In this document: piece by piece, positions 37,608-46,062 of the stretch | Numbering within the stretch: the first letter of the stretch is position 1 | Layout: each line of letters opens with the position of its first letter | NCBI GenBank assembly: GCA_964247055.1 | Contig: OZ176050.1 | Span: forward strand, 8,246,001-8,310,000 | Length of the DNA stretch: 64,000 nt | Direction of reading: 5' to 3' | Source of the DNA: Paragordius varius | Lineage: Eukaryota > Nematomorpha | The notes under the pieces: model-generated | What the model was told of the DNA's origin: nothing | The model's database searches: none | The model's input: only the letters and a program-made list of their open reading frames with translations | Made by a program: the position numbers and the translations under genes

Positions 37608-37765
37608 ATAACACTTCGATTCAAATTGGCATCGAAATACCCCACAGAATATTCAAGTTGATATTTTTAAAAAACTACCCGAAACGTTTTGCTTAGTAGT
37701 TTTTTAAAGATATTAACTTTAATATAGTCTGGGGTAATTAGATGCCCCAATTTAAATCGAAGTTA
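37608..37765. mobile_element. Foldback derivative of the TTAA MITE (two left ends head to head)
   Basis: The left arm starts TAACACTTCGATTCAAATTGG and runs to 'tttaaaaaacta'. The right arm is its near-perfect inverse, from 'tagttttttaaa' to 'cgaagttaa'. Both arms carry the family's GG(G)G...CCCC subterminal block. The arms are about 70 bp with a loop of about 20 bp. Both correspond to the same end (the CACTTCGATTC end) of the 42-45 kb MITE family, so this is a rearranged copy and not a simple deletion. It sits about 100 bp upstream of the ITPR start codon. Confidence 0.8.
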
Positions 37766-38174
37766 AATCCAAATAAAGCAAACATCTGAATTTAAAATCA
37801 CTATGTAAGGGGAATTTTTTATTCGAGCATTATTTATATTTAATTGTCGGTTTGGAAGGAAAAAAATTTATATGCGAAAATACAATTTTAATTTTTAAAA
37901 TATGAATATGCCAATCGTATAGAAAAATATAAAATTTGGCCCAATTTATTAAATATTATGTTATTCAAATTATCAATCGGTCTGGGTTATGCAAAACTAC
38001 CCTCTACATCAGTGGTAAACACGAAATAATTATAAAGGACCTCAAAATTATCTTGTCATCGACCAGATAATACCGATAAAAATTTTATAGCTGCTTGAGA
38101 AAAAGCACTGGGTCTTCATGGGACCCGTGAGGCAGGGTTGAGTGTCCTCGCACTACACAATAAAAAATATCCTG

Positions 38175-38177
<3 letters not shown>

Positions 38178-38224
<47 letters not shown>

Positions 38225-38432
38225 CAGGCAGCTTTTTTAAATAAAGTTTTTTACTACTTTTTATAGTAATTCCAAAATAAATCGGAAAATTAACGCATAT
38301 TATGATAAAATTTTTGGTTATAATCTTAAATCTATATGAAATATAAATATTCTGATGGGAAAATGTATCAGAAAAATCACGGAGGGATTTGAGAAAGTTA
38401 TTTACACTTTTGTAGTAGCTGGTCCATACACT
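38178..38432 (+). repeat. Microsatellite-capped dispersed repeat, copy 1
   Basis: A (TA)n run of about 45 bp is flanked by CCTGA and TCAGG. It is followed by a block with 'gatgggaaaatgtatcag' and 'gaaagttatttacacttttgt', ending 'gctggtccata'. The same blocks in the same order recur at 40505-40635 and, inverted with their own (TA)n, at 44615-44755. A partial extra unit follows at about 38460-38500 ('ataggaaaatttaggattagcatggtgc'). Confidence 0.7.
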
Positions 38433-38514
38433 GCGTTTATCGGGAGTTATATAGTTATGACATATATATTCTAATAGGAAAATTTAGGATTAGCATGGTG
38501 CTTTTGGATTATTT

Positions 38515-40450
38515 TCAAAAATATTATAATTTGGAAATTTTTGAGAAATATAATAAAATGATTTTTGAACATCGTATTAATTAAATTCTGGTATTACTGT
38601 AATCCAACAAAAATGATCAATATTATCAAATTGTACCATCCCTTCCGAATAATTTCAAAGATGTACGTACAAAAACTTTTCTAAAATTGCGAACATTTGT
38701 CTTGGAGAAAGTAGCATTTTAAGGGGTCATACATTTTCAAAATTTCTTCGATAACTGGCAGAAAGTACACCAATTCGTTTTACAGCTATTAACTATTTGT
38801 CAACTGGCGCGGTCGATAGGATCCGAACCTATGCGGTTCCTTGCATCCGTATAATCCCAAACTACCTATAGTCTTGGAAACCGACGCGTCAATGTCGGGA
38901 TACGGTGCTATTTTATCACATAGAACAACAGCGGGTAATCGCCCGATCGCCTACACGTCAAAAAAATGCTCTCAGGCTGAAGGAAACTATTCAGTAATTG
39001 AGCGAGAAGCAAAATCTATCCTAATAGCGTTAGAGAAGTTTAAAACCTTTTTGTATGGCAGGAAATTTATAATACAAACGGACCACAAACCTTTAGTGAA
39101 ACTATTTGGGCCTCAAAGAGATCTAAGTAAAATTAATAATTGTAAACTAGTACGCTGGATAACTAGAACATCGGTATTCGATTTTAACATAGAATATCAC
39201 CCTGGTACAGAAAACATAGCTGACTGCCTATCGAGACTCCCCATTGAAAACCAGGAGCCGATGGCGTTTGAGAAAGATGATGAAAGTAGCAATGTTCATT
39301 TGATTTGGTCCAACGAATTAAATTTAAATAGAGAAATTATCTATCAAGAGTCTATGAAGGATCCTACTATAGCAAAGTTAAAAGTAGCCCTAAGGTCTAA
39401 TAATTGGACGGACCCCCTGGTCAAGCCTTTCATAGCAATAAAAAATGAAATTGAGGATGCATACGGTCTATTATTTGTGGGAGATCGGGTAATAATCCCG
39501 AACAAAATTAAGCCAGATATTTTAAGATACCTGCATAGTGGCCATCCTGGAATACAAGCCATGAAACTATTAAGCCGTGAAAAGGTTTATTGGCCCGGGT
39601 TGAGCCAAGATATCGATAAATGGGTGCGTAGTTGCCAAAATTGTCAAAGGCTGCGCCCAAATGTACCCGAAAATCCCACCTATCAATGGAACGGGAATAC
39701 AACCTAAACAACAACTTAAACAACAATGATAATAACAGTGAGGAAAAGACTAAAACCTTAACCAACAACTTAAACAACAATGATAATACCCTCCGAAAAC
39801 ATCCCACGGAACATGAAATAAGAACCCCTGAAAACATCCAGGAGAATCCGGAATCAGAAAGTGCGCCTTCAAGTGAGAATACTCCTGTGCAAACAAGTGA
39901 CACTTCTCCTACCACAACTCGCCGGTACCCGATTAGATCCCGAAAGCCACCCGACCGATATCAAGCTTAAGGAAGAAGGTATGTTAAAAGGGTTATCATC
40001 ATACGCAAATTATCTTTCTCTTTTTTAGTGCATAATACACTTTGGTCCTTGTTACGTTAAATATATATATTACCTTGGTTGTGAATGCAAATTATTTTAT
40101 TTATACTATCTTTAACAACGTTTAAACCCCACAACTTTATCCTTGTGAATGCAATAACCAAATTTCCTAATGTATATAAGGAATCATTGTAACACACAGA
40201 ACACATTATATTATATTATTCGGTTTTGATGTTATACTAAATAAATAAATATATCCTTTATAATTTATATTAACTATTTGTCAACAGCCAAGTATTTTCT
40301 GAAATTTAACTTCCGCTACTAACACAAAGGAGCGCAAAAAATGATTTTAATACAAAATTTAACTGTATTCTAAAAGGGGACTTTTCATAAACTTAGCGGG
40401 ACGCGGGACAAATAGTAAGAAATCGGCATTATCCCGCCAAAAGCGGGTTG
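38515..40450 (-). mobile_element. Second, older hAT copy, split by an LTR-element insertion
   Basis: 38515-38786 aligns with two separated parts of the 32753-36014 hAT: its 33290-33420 region ('atgatttttgaacatcgta') and its 34793-34915 region ('catacatttt..aaatttcttcgata', 'gttttaca'). So the internal part between them is missing. Alignment resumes immediately after the LTR fossil at 40284: 'ccaagtattttctgaaatttaacttc' matches 34918-34945. It ends in 'gcgggacgcgggacaaa' motifs (40398-40415) like the hAT right end. Clear terminal repeats are no longer visible. It is more diverged than the ITPR copy and therefore older, or a sister subfamily. Confidence 0.75.
38787..40283 (+). mobile_element. 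Ty3/Gypsy LTR retrotransposon fossil, incomplete
   Basis: This is a fossil copy, incomplete and with several breaks. Parts seen: a primer-binding site from 38805 (TGGCGCGGTCG), complementary to a tRNA-Ser-like 3' end and extending through the T arm. A pol remnant follows with Ty3/Gypsy RNase H (from about 38870) and the HHCC zinc-binding part of integrase (about 39510-39665). Next come a downstream Asn/Glu-rich coding remnant to 39970, a purine-rich tract at 39970-39981, and a 3' LTR of about 300 bp starting TGTTA (39982) and ending CA (40283). The terminal direct repeats are of unequal length. A 5-bp duplication ACAGC flanks it (38782-38786 and 40284-40288). It lies inside the older hAT copy. 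Its coding remnant looks fresher than the hAT around it, so it is relatively young. Confidence 0.85.
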
Positions 40451-40504
40451 ATGAGAGTTATTATGCAAACTTGACTCCATGCACAGTGTCCACAAAAAAA
40501 TAAG

Positions 40505-40635
40505 CTGATGAAATATATATATTTTGTTAGGAAAATGTATCAGGATTATCTTGGTGCCTTTGGTTGTAAAAAATTGCTAGTGATTATGAAAGTTATTTAC
40601 ACTTTTGTGGTAAGTGCTCCATATCAAAAAATGGC
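40505..40635 (+). repeat. Microsatellite-capped dispersed repeat, copy 2
   Basis: A short (TA)n run is followed by 'aggaaaatgtatcaggattatcttggtgcc' (in part), 'gaaagttatttacacttttgtggtaag' and 'gctccatat'. It matches copy 1 (38178-38432) and the reverse of copy 3 (44615-44755). It has no coding capacity. It flanks the right side of the old hAT copy, as copy 1 flanks the left. Confidence 0.65.
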
Positions 40636-40734
40636 AGAATAAGCACCTTTTTAAAAAATATATAATAAACTACATTTAAAAAGCGAAAAATATTTTAAAA
40701 CTATAATATTTAGATATGGGCTTTGAAATTCCCA

Positions 40735-41430
40735 ATTTTTATTATTACATTACATGTTTTCACTCGTGGGGGTCATGTGAGACAACCTGTCTCGCCATAG
40801 AACTCTTTATTATAGGGTGTTCTGCTTTTGGCTCATATTCTGGTAGCTCTCTTCTTATTGTGTCAATCCATCTTGTTTCAGGCCGCCCACGTCCTCGTTT
40901 TTCTTCAACTATATGCCTTAGCGTATTTGCAATATAATTAAATTCGCCCCTGCCCAAACCAACGTAGCCTTTTTTTTGTCATACTCACTATTGGTTTAAC
41001 ATCTATAACACGATTATATCTATTCTTAACTTTGTCCTTTCTTGCTACCCCCCACATCATTCTGAGCATTTTCACTTCCTAACGTTAAAATGTTTTTCTC
41101 CGCCACGTCGGAGAATTATATATCATTGTGGGTTGAACCAATGAACTGTATATGTTACCTTTCAGTCTAACATCAATATTTGGATCACATAACACGCTCG
41201 AAATTTTTTTCAAATTTATTCAACTGCTCTTACTCAAATTAATATCGTCGGTCAACGATTCATCTGAACTTAACATTGCCCCATATATTTGCACCTTTCT
41301 TTATACCCTTCAAAACCCCCGCATCAACCTTTATTTGATGCTGTTGACCCCCAAAGTAACAAATCAGTTTTTGCTGAGTTTATTTTCAGACCGTTTTCAT
41401 TCAGTATAATAACCCATTTGTTTACCGTTT
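40735..41430 (-). mobile_element. LINE 3' end (reverse transcriptase C-terminal part)
   Basis: Read on the minus strand, the pieces resemble the region after the LINE reverse transcriptase thumb. About 41360 has NGLKIN-type and TLGV-type segments. About 41170-41000 has DPNIDVRLKG, YSSLVQP and VARKDKVKNR. 40760-40957 is GRGRPETRWIDTIRREL. The 3' terminus is acatgtaatgtaataa, with a TAA-rich tail at about 40750-40738. The same terminus ends the copy at 63.3 kb. The reading frame is broken several times and the 5' part is absent, as expected for a 5'-truncated LINE. An RTE or CR1-like clade is possible but unproven. Confidence 0.75.
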
Positions 41431-41479
41431 AAGTCCCAAATTTATATCGCTCTTCTATAATAGGATATTTCTTATAAAA

Positions 41480-42118
41480 TAAACGCAAAAATGCCCATAT
41501 CGCGGGAGGAAAGGCTTAAATAAATGCTAAATTTTGATATAAAATAAAAACATTTTTTAAAAATGCATGCTTTTTTAAAAAATGCATGCTTTTTTCAAAA
41601 ATTCACTTCGTAGCGAAATTTTGATGAAGCCTTCTTACTATTTTGAGTCATGCTGGAAAAGGTTTAAAAACGCTTAAAGATATCACAAAAACACTTTTTT
41701 ATATAATTCTATATGTTGAACATTTCTATCGCTTCAGAATTTTAATTTAAATGTTATTTTGCCTAATAACTTTGAACCAATTTTTTTAAAAAACACAATT
41801 TTTATTTAACATAAATTTTAGGATAAACAAATATTTTAATTAACATTATGAGGTGGTAAAAATGTTCAGCATCATTGATTTATATAGAAAAAATGTTTTA
41901 ATGATATATTCAAGGGTGGTTAAACCTTTTACACAACTCATACTAGTATAAAGTAAGCTTGAGTAAAATTTTTTTAAAATTAAATTTTTGAAAAAACTAT
42001 GCATTTTTTAAAAAAAATTTTAGTTGATATCAAAATTAGCATTTATAATTTTTATCGTGCAATCTCGGCATTTTTGAGTTTATTTCAAGAGGACTAGCTC
42101 ATTTTAGAAGAGCAAATT
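41480..42118. repeat. Repetitive stretch, includes copy of the 660-835 repeat
   Basis: 41935-42118 ('taaatttttgaaaaaac', 'ttagttgatatcaaaatt', 'cgtgcaatctcggcattttt') matches 660-835 near the window start in order and spacing. Upstream, at 41555-41600, a 21-bp unit 'aaaaatgcatgcttttttaaa' is repeated twice in tandem. No coding sequence is present. The superfamily is unknown. Confidence 0.55.
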
Positions 42119-42390
42119 GACTTTAACACTTCGATTCAAATTGAGGTATCTAAATACTCAAGACTAAATATGAGTTAGAATTTTTGCAAAACTATCGAAT
42201 GGCCCCAATTTAAATTTATGCTTTTATCCTAATTAAAATTATATAAATATGCCAAAATATCTAAATAAAATTTTGTTTTGAAAAAAAAGTTCCATGTCAA
42301 ACTACTTAGACGCCATTTTTATTATGCAAAATTTTTGCAAAATATCGTCTACAATTGATTTTAAGGGTAAAATTAAAGCTAATTTTTTAT

Positions 42391-42973
42391 TTAACACTTC
42401 GTTTCAAATTGGGGTATCTAAATACCTCAGACTAAATTGGATTTATTTTTAAAAAACTACTGAAGAAAACGGTCCAAATTTAAATTTATGCTTCTATCCT
42501 AATAAAAATTATATAAATATGCCAAAATATCTAAAATTTTGCTTTGAAAAAAAAGTTCCATGTCACACTACTTCGACGCCATTTTTATTTTAGAATATTT
42601 TTGCAAAATGTCGTCTTCATTTAGTGTTAAGGGTAAAATTAAAGCTAATTTGTTATTTAAATTACATCTAACATTGATAGAAATAGAAAAAGCGGGTTAT
42701 TCTGTATTATTATTCAATCTTACCATTGTACACATGTCACGTTGACTAAATTTTTACCTCTCGGTTTTAGCTTAAAATAAGTAATATCAATTATTTTTGA
42801 ATAATTTTTTTTATATATTTCTGTTTATTAATGTTATATAAGTGCACAATTTTGCCATGGTTTTGATTCCTTACATATATTTTAAAGAATATAATTTTAA
42901 ACTGGCCTGGGGTATTTAACTACCCCAATTTGAATCGAAGGACTTAAATCAATGTGTTGTATCCAAGTGTTAA
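42391..42973 (+). mobile_element. TTAA MITE, complete copy inserted in another copy
   Basis: This 583-bp element has TTAA at each edge, with ends TTAACACTTCGTTTC and CCAAGTGTTAA. It is inserted into an internal TTAA of the outer copy (target '..ttat-TTAA-..'), which shows directly that the family integrates at TTAA and duplicates it. The left subterminal block has GGGGTATCTAAATACC; the right one has GGGGTATTTAACTACCCC. It is non-coding. TTAA specificity is the hallmark of piggyBac, so a piggyBac-type source is possible, although the termini do not start with the usual CCC. Confidence 0.87.
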
Positions 42974-43262
42974 CTTAAATCTAACATTGATAGAAATAGA
43001 AAAAGCGGTTTATTTTGTTTTATTTAAATTCTACCATTGCACACATGTCACGTTGACCAAATTTTAACCATTCGGTTTTAGCTTAAAATAAGTAGTATCA
43101 AGTATTTTTGAATAAATTTTTTTATATATTTCGGTTTATTAATGTTATTTAAGTGCAAAATTTTGCCATGGTTTCGATTCCTTCCATATATAATTTTAAA
43201 CTGGCCTGGGGTATTTAACTACCCCAATTTGAATCGAAGGACTTAAATCAATGTGTTGTATC

Positions 43263-44543
43263 TAGGGTTGTGCATTTGACAGCTTTTATAAAAAAATCCG
43301 GTCAGACCCGGTCAGACTATGGTCATGATCGTGGTCATGACCACTTTTTACTTAAGTAAGTATCATGCGATGTTGGATTGTCAAAATAATGTTAGGATTA
43401 CTTCAACCAATAATTTCATGTTTTTTATTAAAAGTTTGTATTAAACATTTTTTAAATATTTATTAATAAAATGTTTTCAATCAAATTTAATAAAGAAATT
43501 TGTTTTCAAATGAATTTTGTCACATGTTTGTGGCCTTCTGAATCTTCAAATCATAGCTTTTAACACTTCGATTCAAATTGGGGTATCTAAATACCCCAGA
43601 CTAAATTTGAATTATGATTTTAAAAAACTACTGAAGAAAACGGTCCAAATTTAAATTTATGCTTCTATCCTAATAAAAATTATGTAAATATGCCAAAAGA
43701 ACTAAATTAAATTTTGTTTTGAAAAAAAAGTTCCACGTCAAACTACTACGATGCCATTTTTATTTTACAAAATTTGCAATATCGACTTCATTTGATTTTA
43801 AGGGCAAAATTAAAGCTAATTTTTTATTTAAATTACATCTAACATTGATGGAAATAGAAATAGCTATTTATTTTGTATTATTTTCAATTTTACCATTTCA
43901 TGATTAAATTTTAACCCTTCGGTTTTAGCTTAAAATAAATAATATCAAGTATTTTTGAAAATATTTTTTTATATACTTCGGTTTATTAATGTTATTAAGT
44001 GCAAACTTTAATGGTTTCGATTCCTTTCATATTTTTTATAGAATTTAATTTTAAACAGGCTTGGGTACTCAACTACCCCAATTTGAATCGAAGGACTAAA
44101 ATGAATGTGTTGTCTCCAAGTGTTGAAACTGGATATTTCAAATAAAATTTAACCTAGTTTCTCTCTCTTTCATCATAAAAATATCCAATTATAGGATGTT
44201 TTTCTTTTATTGGTGTATTAATATGGAATAATTGCATGTTTTGCAAAGTGCTTGATTTTTTTTGTTATTTGAAATAACTGAATATGCTTAAAGCTAACGT
44301 TGTAAGGATGCATATTTAAAATTTATTAATATATTGTTAAATAAACAATTTAAATATTTAATTTTTTTTTACAAAATATATATTTAAAAACAATAAAAAT
44401 TATACAATCTCTCTAAAAAAATTTACTAGCAATTTTTCGAAAACAGCTGTTTTTATAAATGACCATGGTCAAAAAATAAATAGTCATTGTCAAGTCATGA
44501 CCCGATCAATTGACCGGGTCATGACTTGGTCAGCACAACCCTA
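43263..44543. mobile_element. Non-autonomous hAT element, 1.28 kb, exact 8-bp duplication
   Basis: The ends are TAGGGTTGTGC and its inverse GCACAACCCTA. The flanks are gttgtatc (43255-43262) and gttgtatc (44544-44551). Subterminal regions are packed with GGTCATGACC-like palindromes ('ggtcatgatcgtggtcatgaccac' on the left, 'gggtcatgacttggtca' on the right), likely transposase-binding sites. There is no transposase inside. Its middle carries a TTAA MITE (43560-44126). Without that MITE it is about 715 bp. The target is the outer TTAA MITE. Confidence 0.92.
43560..44126 (+). mobile_element. TTAA MITE inserted in the non-autonomous hAT
   Basis: It starts TTAACACTTCGATTC at 43560 and ends CCAAGTGTTGA at 44126. 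The right TTAA has drifted to TTGA. At about 567 bp it is a full-length family member, with GGGGTATCTAAATACCCC on the left and a decayed counterpart on the right. Because it lies inside a hAT that lies inside another family member, it records the latest of three events at this spot. Confidence 0.87.
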
Positions 44544-44614
44544 GTTGTATCCAAGTGTTAACCTAGCTTCTAGCTTTCACCAAAAAAATTATTTAAAAAT
44601 TGTGCAAAATTGCC

Positions 44615-44716
44615 ATTTTATATGGAGCATTTCCCACAAAAGTGTAATTAACTTTCTTATATCACGAAAGGCCAAAATTATAAAGAACATGATAATCTGA
44701 TACATTTTCCTATCAA

Positions 44717-44751
<35 letters not shown>

Positions 44752-44755
44752 CTAA
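44615..44755 (-). repeat. Microsatellite-capped dispersed repeat, copy 3 (inverted)
   Basis: On the minus strand it reads (TA)n, 'ataggaaaatgtatcag', 'gaaagttaattacacttttgtggg', 'gctccatat', the same block order as at 38178 and 40505. The (TA)n run here is about 35 bp (44720-44751). Confidence 0.65.
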
Positions 44756-44831
44756 TCAGGTTATTCCCCCTGATTTCTTACGCAATGTATATAGAATAAT
44801 TAATATTGTTAGAGCTGAAAAAAGAATATCA

Positions 44832-45423
44832 TTAACACTTGGATACAACACACTCATTTTAGTCCTTCGATTCAAATTGGGGTAGTTGGATACCCCAGGC
44901 CTGTTTAAAATCAAAATACTTTAAAAAGTATGGAAGCAATCAAAACCATGGCAAAATTTTGCACTTATATAACATTAATAAACCGAAATATATAAAAAAT
45001 TTTATTCAAAAATACTTGATATTACTTATTTTGAGCTAAAACTGAAAGGTAAAAATTTAGTCAACTTGACATGTGTCAAATTGTAAAAATTAAAAAATAA
45101 TAAAAAATAAACCGCTTTTTCTATTTCTATCAATGTTAGATGTGATTTATATAAAAAATAAGCTTTAGTTTTACCCTTAAAATTAAATGAAGACGATATT
45201 TTGCAAAATTTCTGTAAAATAAAAATGGCGTCGAAGTAGTCTGAGATGGAACTTTTTTTTCAAAACAAAATTTTATCAAGATATTTTGGCATATTTATAT
45301 AGTATTTATCAGGATAGAAGCATAAATTTAAATTGGGACCGTTTCCTTCAGTAGTTTTTTAAAAATTTTAATTTAAATTTAGTCTGGGGTATTTAGATAC
45401 CCCAATTTGAATCGTAGTGTTAA
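44832..45423 (-). mobile_element. TTAA MITE, complete copy, reverse orientation
   Basis: This 592-bp copy has TTAA at 44832-44835 and 45420-45423. One end is CACTTGGATACAACACA and the other, reversed, CACTACGATTCAAATTGG. Both ends have the CCCC/GGGG hairpin block about 20-50 bp inside. It matches the copies at 42391 and 43560 in inverse orientation over its full length and is the best-preserved reference copy in the window. Confidence 0.87.
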
Positions 45424-46062
45424 ATAAGCTGCATTTATCGGTTCATATTACTCTACCTTAAATATTATAAAACACTATTGTTAGAACCAAACTCAGAGTG
45501 TGGGGAGTTGGAAACAATACCGGTTGGTTCCCAATTTTAATCAAACCAGGATACAATGCTTATTCTGAATTGCTGAATGTTGTAGTTGTAAATCCAATTA
45601 CATTCCTCACTCATAAAACTGTTAATCAAACTTAATTCATTTAAGCGTTTTTCAGTAATAAAAATTTATAACTCCCCCCATGAAAGATGATACCCATAAT
45701 ATCAAAAAATGTTTATATCGACGCTTAACAAAAAGCGTTTTTAATCACCACCATCCTCTATAAACTGTTAAAGGCATAAATAGTGGAGGAAAAGAGAGAG
45801 ATTATAATACTTGCTCTTCAATGATTCCAAAATATCTCAACTAAAATTAATAATTTTATAAGTTTTCATTGAGTGCCAGATATTTGTCTTATTTTTCGTC
45901 AAAATAGAAAATAAACCTAAAATGGAAAATCGGTTAATTAATTTTATTCACCGCCTCCTAGGAATGTGGGAAGTGCTAGATTGTAGTTTTTTAATCCTTA
46001 AAATCTTAGTTTTTTCATAAATTCTCTTAAAATAATTGCCATTTATCATTGTATAATTTAAA
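45424..46062. other. Region between MITE island and PSME4 stop
   Basis: AT-rich with no coding exon or terminal repeats recognised. It must include the PSME4 3' UTR and poly(A) site on the minus strand. Confidence 0.5.

Larger units (their letters stand above)
42123..44561 (+). mobile_element. TTAA MITE, outer copy carrying two later insertions
   Basis: The first half runs 42123-42390, starting TTAACACTTCGATTC. It is interrupted at its own internal TTAA by MITE copy 42391-42973. It resumes at 42974 and is interrupted again at 43263-44543 by a non-autonomous hAT. It closes with CAAGTGTTAA at 44561. With both insertions removed, the pieces give the standard copy of this family (about 560-590 bp), TTAA at each end. 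It is non-coding. Confidence 0.85.

Noticed and set aside
38805-38840. tRNA gene remnant
   Set aside because: Only the T arm and acceptor strand are present, and it begins with TGG two bases after an LTR end, so a primer-binding site explains it better.
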